A stretch of DNA of 64,000 nucleotides. It comes from Flavobacteriaceae bacterium LYZ1037 (GTDB lineage: Bacteria > Bacteroidota > Bacteroidia > Flavobacteriales > Flavobacteriaceae). A program made the translations under genes and the position numbers. The stretch covers positions 186,001 through 250,000 of the forward strand of contig QFWS01000002.1 in NCBI GenBank assembly GCA_003144015.1, written 5' to 3'. This document shows positions 18,107 to 27,243 of the stretch, in pieces. The first letter of the stretch is position 1. Every line of letters begins with the position of its first letter. The notes under the pieces were generated by a model. That model made no database searches, was not told the origin of the DNA, and saw only the letters and a list, made by a program, of their open reading frames with translations.

Positions 18107-18889
18107 ATGAAAAAATCACTTCTAATAATTTTAATAACCCTGTTTGTACAATCAGTTTTTTCTCAAAAGGAAAGTTCTTTTGATGTTGGCGAATGGTTTC
18201 GGTTTGAAATGAGTTATAGTGGGTTTTTAAAAGCAGGAGAAGCAACTCTTACAGTTAAAAACGCGACCTACAAAAATAAACCCGTATATCATGTTGTTGG
18301 TAAAGGCTGGACTACTGGTGCTATCAAATGGTTTTTTAAGGTGGAAGATAGATATGAAAGCTATTTTGATAAACAAAACATCATGCCATATAAGTTTATT
18401 CGAGATATAAACGAAGGTGGACACACAAAAAATATTGAAATCGATTTCGATCAGGTTAAACATAAAGCCTACGTAAATAACATCAAACACAACAAACAAA
18501 AGGTTTTCGATACTAAACCAAATATTCAGGACATGGTTTCCACCTTTTATTATTTAAGAGAAAACTTAGATATTCCAACCTTAAAAGAAGGAGATGAAGT
18601 TCATGTGGATATGTTTTTCGATGATGAAAATTATGGCTTTAAATTAAAATATTTAGGCAAAGAAACTATCGATACAGAATTTGGAAAAATTAGAGCATTA
18701 AAATTTAGACCATATGTAATGGCTGGAAGAGTTTTTAAAGAAGAAGAAAGCTTGACATTATGGGTTTCAAATGATAAAAATAAAGTACCTTTACGTATCC
18801 AAGCAGATCTAGCAGTTGGCTCTTTAAGAGCTGATTTAAATGCTTTTAAAGGATTAAAACACCCATTTAAAATAGTAGCAAAAAACTAA
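18107..18889 (+). CDS. DUF3108 domain-containing exported protein
   Basis: The 260-residue protein has a signal peptide ending QSVFSQ (residues 1-19). The mature part opens with the DUF3108 pattern FDVGEWFRFEMSYSGFLKAGEATL. It continues with YHVVGKGWTTG, an early beta-barrel/lipocalin-like fold, and ends with LTLWVSNDKNKVPLRIQADLAVGSLRADL. The domain's role is not known; envelope location is likely. Its TAA overlaps the ATG of kynA by one base (TAATG at 18887-18891), giving tight coupling to a cytoplasmic catabolic gene. Confidence 0.88.
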   Translation: MKKSLLIILITLFVQSVFSQKESSFDVGEWFRFEMSYSGFLKAGEATLTVKNATYKNKPVYHVVGKGWTTGAIKWFFKVEDRYESYFDKQNIMPYKFIRDINEGGHTKNIEIDFDQVKHKAYVNNIKHNKQKVFDTKPNIQDMVSTFYYLRENLDIPTLKEGDEVHVDMFFDDENYGFKLKYLGKETIDTEFGKIRALKFRPYVMAGRVFKEEESLTLWVSNDKNKVPLRIQADLAVGSLRADLNAFKGLKHPFKIVAKN

Positions 18890-19812
18890 TGGAATTAGAC
18901 CAAGAATTAACCAATCAGCTTAAAGAAAAATTCGACGATATAGGACAAGATTTAGATGTTCATTTAAAAGGATTGTTATATAGCAAGCCCATAAATTATT
19001 GGGATTATATCCAGACAGATGCACTTTTAGACCTACAAACGCAACGTACTGTTTTGCCAGACGAAATGGTTTTTATTATGTATCATCAAATCAACGAATT
19101 GTTGTTTAAAATGATACTTTGGGAAATAGACCAAGTAGCCAAAACTGTCCATATTCAAGCTGATTTCTTTTCAACCAAATTAATGCGAGTTAGCAGATAT
19201 TTTGATATGCTTACATCTTCTTTCGAGATTATGAGAGATGGCATGGATGTAGAACAATATAATAAATTTAGAAACACCCTTACACCAGCAAGTGGCTTCC
19301 AAAGTGCACAATACCGGAAAATTGAATTAGCGTCTACAGAACTTATCAATTTAATAGATAACAGATTTAGAGAAACCATTGATAGAAATACCTCTTTTGA
19401 ACATGCTTTTAACCATTTGTATTGGCAAGCTGCTGGAAAAGACTATAAAACAGGCAAAAAAAGTTATTTATTAACAGTTTTTGAAGAACGATACAAAGAT
19501 GAATTTATTAGATTTGCCAAATTCTATAATTCCAATAATTTGTGGACCAAGTTTAAAGAGCTACCACAGGAGGTTAGAGAAAATAAAGATTTAGTAAATG
19601 CCATGCGCCATTATGATTATACAGTAAACATAAAATGGGTTATGGCACATTATAACACAGCAAATCACTATTTAAATATTGGTGGTAAAACAGCTGAAGC
19701 AACAGGAGGAAGTGAATGGGTAAAATACATGCATCCAAAATATCAAAGAAGAATATTTTTTCCAGAACTATGGACCAAACAAGAATTACAAGATTGGGGA
19801 AAAGATGTCTAA
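18889..19812 (+). CDS. kynA: Tryptophan 2,3-dioxygenase
   Basis: This haem enzyme oxidises L-tryptophan to N-formylkynurenine, the first step of the kynurenine pathway. The substrate/haem-binding motif MYHQINELLFKMILWEID is at residues 64-81. Helix motifs NHLYWQAAGKDY and WVMAHYNTANHYLNIGGKTA are seen, and the TGGS loop that binds the carboxylate follows at about 276. At 307 residues the length is typical of the bacterial enzyme. No other kynurenine-pathway gene is in the window. The 3' end overlaps the next gene's 5' end. Confidence 0.95.
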   Translation: MELDQELTNQLKEKFDDIGQDLDVHLKGLLYSKPINYWDYIQTDALLDLQTQRTVLPDEMVFIMYHQINELLFKMILWEIDQVAKTVHIQADFFSTKLMRVSRYFDMLTSSFEIMRDGMDVEQYNKFRNTLTPASGFQSAQYRKIELASTELINLIDNRFRETIDRNTSFEHAFNHLYWQAAGKDYKTGKKSYLLTVFEERYKDEFIRFAKFYNSNNLWTKFKELPQEVRENKDLVNAMRHYDYTVNIKWVMAHYNTANHYLNIGGKTAEATGGSEWVKYMHPKYQRRIFFPELWTKQELQDWGKDV

Positions 19813-21071
19813 TAATTTTTGCAATTATTTTAGGATTAAATAGTTGTAAAGAAGATAAGCCCTTGATAATTGAAGAAGAAGAACTTGCTGTTGTTATACC
19901 AGAAGACATCTTCGAATTTGGTTTTAATCTAAACGATTTTTACGTAAAAAGAGATACCGTTAGGGCTGGAGACAGTTTTGGCGAAATTATGCAACGTCAT
20001 AAAATTGGGTATCCTCAAATATTTCAAATAGCTGAAAAAGCTAGAGATAGCTTCGATATTAGAAAACTTCAAATAGGGAAACCCTATACTATTTTGTGTT
20101 CTAAAGACTCATTACAAGAGCCTAAATGTTTTATCTATCAGCCTAATAGAGAAGAGTATATTGTATTAAATTTTCAAGACTCAATACATGCGTATACAAG
20201 CAGAAAACCTATTAAATATGTTGAAAAAGAAGTGTCTGGCGTAATTTCTAGTAATATTTCCGAAACTCTAGACCAAAAAGGAATTAGTTTTATTTTAGCC
20301 TATAAAATGTCTGACATTTATGCTTGGACCATAGATTTTACAAGACTTCAAAAAGGAGATAGATTTAAAGTTATTTATACAGACAAATATATTGACGACA
20401 CAATATATGCTGGAATAGACAATATAAAAGCAGCTGTTTTCGAACATAAAAAAGAAAATTTTTATGCCTTCGAATTTGAAACAGATAGCGTAAAAGGCTT
20501 AAAAGATTACTTTAGCGAGGAAGCCAATAATTTACGTCGTGCGTTCTTAAAAGCCCCCGTGGAATATAAACGTATATCGTCTAGATACAACCTTAAAAGG
20601 CGTATTGCTTTATATGGTAATAAAATAAGACCACATAAAGGAACAGATTTTTCTGCTAGTGTTGGTACACCAATTCGAGCAACTGCTAACGGAACGGTTA
20701 CAAAATCTGCATATACAAGAGGCAATGGTAATTATGTGAAAATAAGACACAATACAACCTATGAAACTCAATACCTCCATATGAAAAAACAAAATGTGAA
20801 GGTTGGTCAATATGTAAAACAAGGCGATGTTATTGGTTGGGTTGGAATGACTGGAAACACCTCTGGGCCTCATGTATGTTATCGATTCTGGAAAAACGGA
20901 AAGCAAGTCGATCCGTTTAGAGAAAAATTACCTGAAGCTGAGCCAATATCAAGTGTTTTGAAAGCAAAATACTTAGAATATATTGCCCCTTTAAAAGTTC
21001 AATTAGATACGATTAAATTTGAAGTTGAAACAGCACAACCTTCAGATAAGTTAATTACTCAGGTAAATTAA
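19770..21071 (+). CDS. M23-family peptidase lipoprotein with HxC active-site variant
   Basis: This is an exported LytM-type peptidoglycan endopeptidase homolog. Near the N-terminus a hydrophobic stretch ending LGLNSC is a lipobox. The C-terminal M23 domain shows HKGTDFSA (zinc ligands His289 and Asp293 from this start) and YLHMKK. Next is SGPHVCYRFW, where the usual HxH is HxC (His368, Cys370). That substitution occurs commonly in Bacteroidota M23 proteins as far as I know. The start is uncertain: ATG 19770 lies 43 bases inside kynA, an ATG at 19716 lies further in, and TTG 19794 would give the tidiest lipoprotein signal. pgi follows four bases after the stop. Confidence 0.85.
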   Translation: MDQTRITRLGKRCLIIFAIILGLNSCKEDKPLIIEEEELAVVIPEDIFEFGFNLNDFYVKRDTVRAGDSFGEIMQRHKIGYPQIFQIAEKARDSFDIRKLQIGKPYTILCSKDSLQEPKCFIYQPNREEYIVLNFQDSIHAYTSRKPIKYVEKEVSGVISSNISETLDQKGISFILAYKMSDIYAWTIDFTRLQKGDRFKVIYTDKYIDDTIYAGIDNIKAAVFEHKKENFYAFEFETDSVKGLKDYFSEEANNLRRAFLKAPVEYKRISSRYNLKRRIALYGNKIRPHKGTDFSASVGTPIRATANGTVTKSAYTRGNGNYVKIRHNTTYETQYLHMKKQNVKVGQYVKQGDVIGWVGMTGNTSGPHVCYRFWKNGKQVDPFREKLPEAEPISSVLKAKYLEYIAPLKVQLDTIKFEVETAQPSDKLITQVN

Positions 21072-21075
21072 TTTT

Positions 21076-22728
21076 ATGAGCTTACCAAAGATTGATCCAA
21101 CATCTACTGTTACCTGGAATAAACTTCAGGCGCACTTTCAATCTGTAAAAGAGATTCAAATGAAAGATTTATTTGCTCAGGATAAAGAACGAGCAAATAA
21201 ATTAACGGTTCAATGGGAAGATTTCTATGTGGATTATTCTAAAAATAGATTAACCGAAGAGACTCTTTCGCTATTAGTACAGCTTGCAAAGGAAGTGAAA
21301 TTAGACGAGGCTATTAAAAGCTTTTTTTCTGGTGAAAAAATTAATGAAACAGAACATCGAGCAGTACTTCACACAGCCTTAAGAGCCAAAGACACAGATA
21401 AAATATGTGTTGATAACATAAATATTATTCCAAAAATTTCTCAAGTAAAAAAACAAATTGAACGTTTTTCAACACAAATAATATCCGGTTCCAAAAAAGG
21501 GTATACAGGAAAAGCATTTACCGATGTTGTTAACATAGGTATTGGAGGTTCAGATCTTGGACCTTCTATGGTTGTTAGCTCCCTTGAATATTACAAAAAT
21601 CATTTAAACACCCATTTTGTTAGTAATGTTGATGGCGACCATGTAAACGAAATAATAAAAAAACTAAATCCAGAAACCACTCTTTTTGTTATTGTCTCTA
21701 AAACATTTTCTACTCAAGAAACGTTGACAAATGCAAATACCATTAAAGATTGGTTTTTAACCCAAATCCCAAACTCAAACCAAGAGGCAGTTTCAAAACA
21801 TTTTGTTGCTGTTTCAACAAATATTAATAAAGCAAAAGATTTTGGAATAAACGAATCTTATATTTTCCCAATTTGGAATTGGGTTGGAGGCAGATTCTCT
21901 CTTTGGAGTGCTGTAGGATTATCTATAAGCTTATCTGTAGGTTTTGATAATTTTAGTAAACTTCTACTAGGCGCTAATAAAATGGATTCACATTTTAAAA
22001 CGGAAGAGTTTGGAAAGAATATTCCAGTAATTTTAGCACTCATAAGTGTTTGGTATAATAATTTTTTTAAATCTGAAACCGAAGCTATTATTCCATATTC
22101 TCAATATTTAAATAGATTTTCAATTTATTTGCAACAGAGTTTTATGGAAAGTAATGGAAAAAGTGTGGATAGAAATGGTAAGCCTATTAGCTACCAAACG
22201 GGTTCGGTTATCTGGGGGCAGCCAGGAACTAATTCGCAACATGCGTTTTTTCAATTAATCCATCAGGGAACAAAATTAATTCCAGCCGATTTTATTGGCT
22301 TTGTAGAAAGCTTACATGGAAATAAAGCACATCAAGACATCTTGATTTCTAATTTTATTGCCCAAACCGAAGCACTTTTAAATGGTAAAACAAAAGACGA
22401 CGTTTTAAAAGAATTAGACGCACAGCAACTCTCTTTAGAAGAAATAAACAGGTTAATGTCTTTTAAATTTTTTGAAGGCAACAAGCCCACAAATACCATC
22501 TTCATTAAAAAACTAACTCCTGAAAGCTTAGGAAAACTTATTGCTATGTACGAACACAAAATATTTGTGCAAGGTATTGTTTGGAATATTTTTAGTTTCG
22601 ATCAGTTTGGAGTTGAATTAGGCAAACAGTTAGCTGGAAAAATATTGAAAGAAGTAAAAAATAACACTTTTATCAATCATGATGCTTCTACCTTAAATCT
22701 GTTGCAGTATTATAAAAATTTAACATAA
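21076..22728 (+). CDS. pgi: Glucose-6-phosphate isomerase
   Basis: PGI interconverts glucose-6-phosphate and fructose-6-phosphate in the cytoplasm. The SIS-fold signatures are clear: DVVNIGIGGSDLGPSMV near residues 150-166, FIVSKTFSTQET near 213, the Glu-containing YLQQSFMESNGKS near 351, the HQGTKLIPADFIGF loop near 395, and FGVELGKQLA near 515. At 550 residues it is full length for the bacterial long form. It follows the M23 gene directly. No hairpin terminator is evident in 22729-22890. Confidence 0.97.
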   Translation: MSLPKIDPTSTVTWNKLQAHFQSVKEIQMKDLFAQDKERANKLTVQWEDFYVDYSKNRLTEETLSLLVQLAKEVKLDEAIKSFFSGEKINETEHRAVLHTALRAKDTDKICVDNINIIPKISQVKKQIERFSTQIISGSKKGYTGKAFTDVVNIGIGGSDLGPSMVVSSLEYYKNHLNTHFVSNVDGDHVNEIIKKLNPETTLFVIVSKTFSTQETLTNANTIKDWFLTQIPNSNQEAVSKHFVAVSTNINKAKDFGINESYIFPIWNWVGGRFSLWSAVGLSISLSVGFDNFSKLLLGANKMDSHFKTEEFGKNIPVILALISVWYNNFFKSETEAIIPYSQYLNRFSIYLQQSFMESNGKSVDRNGKPISYQTGSVIWGQPGTNSQHAFFQLIHQGTKLIPADFIGFVESLHGNKAHQDILISNFIAQTEALLNGKTKDDVLKELDAQQLSLEEINRLMSFKFFEGNKPTNTIFIKKLTPESLGKLIAMYEHKIFVQGIVWNIFSFDQFGVELGKQLAGKILKEVKNNTFINHDASTLNLLQYYKNLT

Positions 22729-22850
22729 AAGGTGTTGAAAACCATGTTAATAGCTTTTATTTTATTAAAGTAATAACAGTCTCTTTATTATATACCTTCA
22801 TGGTGTTAAAATTCTTAACAATTACATAATAATTATCAATTAATTAAGTG

Positions 22851-22858
22851 TAATTTTG
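22851..22858 (+). promoter_or_regulatory. -7 promoter element for the 849-aa TonB receptor
   Basis: TAATTTTG matches TAnnTTTG exactly and lies 32 bases before the ATG at 22891. No convincing -33 TTG is seen. Confidence 0.55.
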
Positions 22859-22890
22859 CAAAAAATTTAGGAACAAATCTTTTTAATACA

Positions 22891-25440
22891 ATGAAAAAAA
22901 TTACAAGATTATTATTTTTAGCGGGAGCTTTTATGTTTACTGCTTTTACAATGGCACAGACCACTGTAACAGGAACAATTATGGATGCCGAAATGGCTGC
23001 GCCACTTCCAGGTGCAAACATTATTGAAAAAGGGACAACCAATGGCGTGTCTTCAGATTTCAATGGAAATTTCACATTAATAACAGAATCTACAGAAGGA
23101 GAAGTTGAAATCTCTTATGTTGGTTTTGGTAAAGTATTGGTGAAGTTTAGTGGAAGTACAGACCTTGGTAATATTACACTTACTTCAGACAACTCTTTAG
23201 AAGAAGTTGTTATTATAGGTAGTGGTATTATCGATTTAGCAGAAGATAGAAAAACGCCTGTGGCTGTTTCTACAATTACTGCAAACACAATTAGAGAAAA
23301 AGCAGGTAGCTCAGATTTACCAGAAGTTTTAAAATCGACGCCTTCTGTACAAAGCGTACAAGCTGGAGGTTTTGGTGATGGACAAATGTTTTTACGTGGA
23401 TTCGACCAAACAAACACAGCTTTCTTATTAAACGGACAACCAATTAATGGTATGGAAGACGGTAAAATGTACTGGTCTAACTGGTCTGGTGTATTAGATG
23501 TTGCAAACGCAGTACAAGTACAACGTGGTTTAGGAGCTTCTAAATTAGCTATTTCTTCAGTTGGTGGAACGGTAAACATTGTTACTAAAACTATCGATAG
23601 AAGAGAAGGTGGTTTTGTACAACAAATGGTTGGAAATGATAACTACTTGAAATCGACTGCTTATTACTCTACAGGAGTAAACGAAAAAGGCTGGTCTTTC
23701 GGTGCTTTATTTGGATACTGGCAAGGTGATGGCTATGTAGATTATACACAAGGTCAAGGACAAACTTATTATATCTCTGTAGGGTATCAACCAAATGATA
23801 ACCACGCCTTAAATTTTATGCTAACAGGAGCACCACAATGGCACGCAACAGCTGGTCGAGGTAGTATCCAAGATTTTTTAGATAGTGATAGAGGAAGAAG
23901 ATGGAATGGTTCTTATGAAACCGGAGTAAACAGCCCAAACAATTTACATGGTGGTGTATATCCAGGTGGTAGAAATATTTACCACAAGCCCGTAGCTAAC
24001 TTAAGCTGGGATTGGACAATTAACGACAAATCTGAACTTTCTACAGTTTTATATGGTTCTATGGGAAGAGGAGCTTTTGCTGCAGAAAAAATTTCAGATG
24101 GCGTTGGATATGTAAGAGGTTCTTATAACAACCATAACTGGTATGGTTTAGTAACTAATTATAACAACCAGTTAACAGAAACATTAAACTTTAACGTTGG
24201 TGCAGATGTTAGATCTTATAACGGTATTCATTTTAGAGGAATCAACGAATTTGTTGGTGGACAAACTTCTTATAGTGAAACGAGTGGCTATTCAGGGACT
24301 TATGAAATAACAAACACCTATGGTGGAGTTAATCCATGGGGCATGTTATTTAATCCTAATACGGAGCATGACCAAAGAATGGATAGAGATTATGAAGAAG
24401 TAATTACTTATTATGGAGTATTTGGTCAATTAGAGTATTCTAAAGACCAATTATCAGCCTTTTTCCAGGGAGCATTGTCTAACCAATCTCACCAAAGAGA
24501 AGAGTTTTTCTTTACTGAAAATGAAGGTCAATCCGAAAAATCAGAAAAAGTAAATAATGTTGGTTTCAATGTAAAAGCAGGTGCTGCTTATGAGATTACA
24601 GATATGCATAAAGTATTTGTAAATGCTGGTTTTTATTCGCGTCAACCATTCCATGATGACCTATTTGTAAATACAAGAAGTTCTAATGATTTAATTATTC
24701 CAGAGGTAGAAAATCAAGAAATTACTGGTTTTGAAGCTGGTTATCAATTTGGTGGTGATAAAATTCAAGCAAATTTAAACTTATACCACACCACTTGGGC
24801 AAAGAGAACTTTATTAGGTAATAATGGAGAAGATCAAGATACTCCTGCCTATGAAAGCTATCAAACACAGGGTGTGAAGCAAGTACATTATGGTGCAGAA
24901 TTGGAAGTGTTTACACAACCTCTAGATAACTTAAGAGTAAACGGATTCCTTTCCTTAGGAGAATGGCAATATAAAGATAGTGCAACTCAAAGAACGTTTG
25001 ATGCTGATGGAAATGAAATAGGTACTGCAATAGATATCGATATCGATGGATTTAATGTTGGTGGTGCTGCTCAAGTAAATGCTGGAATTAATGCTAGTTT
25101 TGAGTTCTTACCAAGATTAAGTGTAGATGCTGCATGGAACTGGTATAATGACATGTATTCTACAGGATCTTTAGCAGAGCCTACTATTGCAATGCCTTCT
25201 TACGATATGGTTGATGCTGGTTTATCTTACAAAATGTTAGTAGGAAAAGACGATAGAAATTCACTTCAATTTAGAGTGAACGTTAACAACGTTTTTGGAG
25301 AAGTTTATTTAGAGTCTGTAAATGGAAACACTGCAGCTTCAATAAATCCTGAAGACAACTACAAAGGTGTTAATACAAGTAATACAGGACGTTTTGGTTA
25401 CGGAAGAACTTGGAATACAAGTATCCGTTTTAACTTCTAG
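22891..25440 (+). CDS. TonB-dependent receptor with carboxypeptidase-like N-terminal domain
   Basis: An outer-membrane active transporter of 849 residues. In order: signal peptide (1-22, ending TMAQ); a CarboxypepD_reg-like beta-sandwich (VTGTIMDAEMAAPLPGANI...GNFTL, about 25-105); the plug domain (LPEVLKSTPSVQSVQAGG, FLLNGQPINGMEDGKMYWSN, VQVQRGLGASKLAISSVGG); then a 22-strand barrel ending RTWNTSIRFNF with terminal Phe. No SusD-like partner gene adjoins it, so it is not a standard SusCD pair. The substrate cannot be told from sequence. It has its own promoter and a strong terminator. Confidence 0.93.
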   Translation: MKKITRLLFLAGAFMFTAFTMAQTTVTGTIMDAEMAAPLPGANIIEKGTTNGVSSDFNGNFTLITESTEGEVEISYVGFGKVLVKFSGSTDLGNITLTSDNSLEEVVIIGSGIIDLAEDRKTPVAVSTITANTIREKAGSSDLPEVLKSTPSVQSVQAGGFGDGQMFLRGFDQTNTAFLLNGQPINGMEDGKMYWSNWSGVLDVANAVQVQRGLGASKLAISSVGGTVNIVTKTIDRREGGFVQQMVGNDNYLKSTAYYSTGVNEKGWSFGALFGYWQGDGYVDYTQGQGQTYYISVGYQPNDNHALNFMLTGAPQWHATAGRGSIQDFLDSDRGRRWNGSYETGVNSPNNLHGGVYPGGRNIYHKPVANLSWDWTINDKSELSTVLYGSMGRGAFAAEKISDGVGYVRGSYNNHNWYGLVTNYNNQLTETLNFNVGADVRSYNGIHFRGINEFVGGQTSYSETSGYSGTYEITNTYGGVNPWGMLFNPNTEHDQRMDRDYEEVITYYGVFGQLEYSKDQLSAFFQGALSNQSHQREEFFFTENEGQSEKSEKVNNVGFNVKAGAAYEITDMHKVFVNAGFYSRQPFHDDLFVNTRSSNDLIIPEVENQEITGFEAGYQFGGDKIQANLNLYHTTWAKRTLLGNNGEDQDTPAYESYQTQGVKQVHYGAELEVFTQPLDNLRVNGFLSLGEWQYKDSATQRTFDADGNEIGTAIDIDIDGFNVGGAAQVNAGINASFEFLPRLSVDAAWNWYNDMYSTGSLAEPTIAMPSYDMVDAGLSYKMLVGKDDRNSLQFRVNVNNVFGEVYLESVNGNTAASINPEDNYKGVNTSNTGRFGYGRTWNTSIRFNF

Positions 25441-25463
25441 TATTATTTAAAATGATATTTTAT

Positions 25464-25495
25464 AAAAAACCTCTTCTTCACGAAGAGGTTTTTTT
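25464..25495 (+). terminator. Rho-independent terminator after TonB receptor
   Basis: CCTCTTC-TTCAC-GAAGAGG, a perfect 7-bp stem, is preceded by six A residues and followed by seven T residues. Confidence 0.92.
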
Positions 25496-25510
25496 ATGCG
25501 TTTTAATTAC

Positions 25511-25518
25511 TACATTTG
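25511..25518 (+). promoter_or_regulatory. -7 promoter element
   Basis: TACATTTG is an exact TAnnTTTG match, 28 bases before the ATG at 25546. This also argues against the in-frame GTG start at 25516, which would lie within the element. Confidence 0.65.
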
Positions 25519-25545
25519 TGTTATAACAACAAAACAATCATAGAT

Positions 25546-25986
25546 ATGTATAACATGGTAAAAATACTTCACTCTTATTGGGCTTATTTGGTGCTTTTAA
25601 TTTTAGTGTTAGCAGTAATTAATAGTATTATTAAACTGGTAGGTAAAAAAGAATATGGAGCCAAAGACTTTAGAATTGCTTTATTCACTTTAATTGTATC
25701 TCATATTCAATTATTATTAGGATTGATACTTTATTTTGTGTCACCAAGATTTAGTTTGTTTAGTGAATCTGGAATGGGAGAAATAATGAAAAATTCTGTA
25801 GATAGATTGTATTTGGTAGAACATCCACTGGTAAATATTATAGCAATTATACTTATTACAGTTGGGTATTCTAAGCATAAAAAGAAATTACTTTCTGAAG
25901 CAAAATTTAAAACCTTATCGATATTCTATACGTTGGCTTTAATCTTGTTTTTATCGAGAATTCCATGGAGTACTTGGTTAGCTTAA
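25546..25986 (+). CDS. Small four-helix membrane protein
   Basis: The start ATG at 25546 (MYNMVKILHSYWAYLVLL) is chosen because the upstream GTG falls in the promoter. The ~146-residue product has four hydrophobic helices, with HSYWAY near the N-terminus, a conserved-looking FRIALFTLIVSHIQLLLGLILYF segment in the middle, and a basic loop SKHKKKL. The layout with histidines in the first, second and third helices (HSYW, SHIQ, EHPLVN) resembles small cytochrome-b-like membrane proteins of flavobacteria. Haem binding is not shown, and function is unknown. Confidence 0.75.
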   Translation: MYNMVKILHSYWAYLVLLILVLAVINSIIKLVGKKEYGAKDFRIALFTLIVSHIQLLLGLILYFVSPRFSLFSESGMGEIMKNSVDRLYLVEHPLVNIIAIILITVGYSKHKKKLLSEAKFKTLSIFYTLALILFLSRIPWSTWLA

Positions 25987-25995
25987 GCTAAATAA

Positions 25996-26040
25996 ACACA
26001 TAAAAAAAAACGACTCATTAGAGTCGTTTTTTTTATGTGT
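25996..26040. terminator. Bidirectional terminator
   Basis: CGACTC-ATTA-GAGTCG is flanked by nine A and eight T residues and then by ACACAT/ATGTGT, so the symmetry extends about 20 bp per arm. It separates the convergent genes at 25546 (+) and 26052 (-) and can serve both. Confidence 0.93.
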
Positions 26041-26051
26041 TATTATAGGGT

Positions 26052-27104
26052 TTATTCTACTTCCTTAATTACAAAAACATAAACAGGAAAGTGATCGCTA
26101 AAGCCATCTGTAAAACCGCCATCGGCAAAACTACGTAAAGGATACCCTTTCCATCGACCTCTCTTATTTACAAGGTAGTTTTTATTGTAAATTCCAGCCT
26201 TATAAAATCTCAAAGACGAGTAGTCTTTTTCAATTAATGGTTGCGTTACTAAAATTTGATCAAACAAACTCCAGCTGTCTCTATACGCATTAGAGCCTAA
26301 GCCCATTTTAAAGAAGCTTTCCATTGGATTGTAAATACCCTTTAGGCCAACATCTTCTTTGTCTTTTTCAGCCTTTAAAACGTCTTTAACACTTGCATTA
26401 TTTGGGTTGTCGTTTAAATCTCCCATGATAAATATTTTAGCATAAGGATCGATAGTTTGTAATGAGTCTATAATTTTTTTGCTAAGTTTTGCAGCAGCTA
26501 CACGTTTTGGTCTGCTTCTAGCTTCACCACCACTTCTAGAAGGCCAGTGATTAACAATTACATGAATCATCTCTCCTTCTAGCTTGCCACTTACCAATAA
26601 TTGATCTCTCGTGTAAACACGCTCTCTCGAACTATCATCATAAATTACAAGTTCATGACTACTAGTATACAAAGGTGTAAATAATTTTTTCTGATAAAAC
26701 ATACCAACATCAATACCACGACGATCTGGAGAATCGTAATGAATAATCCCGTAATCTTTGTCAATTAATTGAGGATCGTTAGCAACATCTTCCATGACGC
26801 TTCTATTTTCAACCTCAGAAACACCAATTATTGCAGGAGAGTTGTTTGCCACATCTGCTCCAATATCCGAAAGCACACGAGCCATGTTATGAACCTTCTT
26901 TTTGTAGACCGTTTCAATATCGCCTTTCATTTCCATGATAGGACTTGCTTCATCATTTTTAGTGGTATCGTTTATCGTATCAAATAAATTTTCTAAATTA
27001 TAAAATGCAACAGTATGTATTTTAAAGGACTTTTTTTCTTGAGCATTTACGTTGATAAATGAAGCTATTAGAATAGCAATTACCCAGAATTTTAATTTTT
27101 TCAT
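26052..27104 (-). CDS. Exported endonuclease/exonuclease/phosphatase (EEP) family protein
   Basis: The 350-residue protein begins with a signal peptide (residues 1-21, ending NVNA), so it acts outside the cytoplasm. EEP-fold motifs follow in order: AFYNLENLFDT, the metal-binding Glu in GVSEVENRSV, DRRGIDVGMFY, VNHWPSRSGGEARSRPKRV, the catalytic GDLNDNPNN, and SDHFPVYVF at the end. The family cleaves phosphodiester or phosphomonoester bonds (DNase I-like). It lies head-to-head with a TonB receptor. A paralog without a signal peptide lies on the far side of that locus (31953-32933). Confidence 0.93.
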   Translation of the reverse strand: MKKLKFWVIAILIASFINVNAQEKKSFKIHTVAFYNLENLFDTINDTTKNDEASPIMEMKGDIETVYKKKVHNMARVLSDIGADVANNSPAIIGVSEVENRSVMEDVANDPQLIDKDYGIIHYDSPDRRGIDVGMFYQKKLFTPLYTSSHELVIYDDSSRERVYTRDQLLVSGKLEGEMIHVIVNHWPSRSGGEARSRPKRVAAAKLSKKIIDSLQTIDPYAKIFIMGDLNDNPNNASVKDVLKAEKDKEDVGLKGIYNPMESFFKMGLGSNAYRDSWSLFDQILVTQPLIEKDYSSLRFYKAGIYNKNYLVNKRGRWKGYPLRSFADGGFTDGFSDHFPVYVFVIKEVE

Positions 27105-27150
27105 CTAATTAGATTGTTATGTTATTGTTATGTTAATACAAAACTTCTGC

Positions 27151-27158
27151 CAAAAGTA
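27151..27158 (-). promoter_or_regulatory. -7 promoter element of the exported EEP gene
   Basis: On the minus strand TACTTTTG matches TAnnTTTG, 46 bases upstream of the start codon at 27104. It faces away from the plus-strand element at 27179-27186. Confidence 0.6.
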
Positions 27159-27178
27159 AATATTTATTATAAATAATG

Positions 27179-27186
27179 TAAATTTG
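27179..27186 (+). promoter_or_regulatory. -7 promoter element of the 935-aa TonB receptor
   Basis: TAAATTTG matches TAnnTTTG, 57 bases before the ATG at 27244. Only 20 bases separate it from the divergent minus-strand element, so shared control of both genes is likely. Confidence 0.6.
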
Positions 27187-27243
27187 CTCGCTTTAATTAA
27201 TTATTAATTAATAAAATAAGAACTATTAACTATAAATTCAAGT

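Noticed and set aside
22729-22890. Possible terminator after pgi
   Set aside because: Only 5-bp CCATG/CATGG complementarity with a long spacer; not convincing.
23115-23579. 154-codon minus-strand ORF inside the first TonB receptor
   Set aside because: Antisense to the conserved plug domain, no start context, no recognisable motif.
27193-27211. TTAATTAA-TTA-TTAATTAA palindrome upstream of the second TonB receptor
   Set aside because: Symmetrical, but made of low-complexity TTAA units that recur by chance in this A+T-rich DNA (similar runs near 22845 and 36335).
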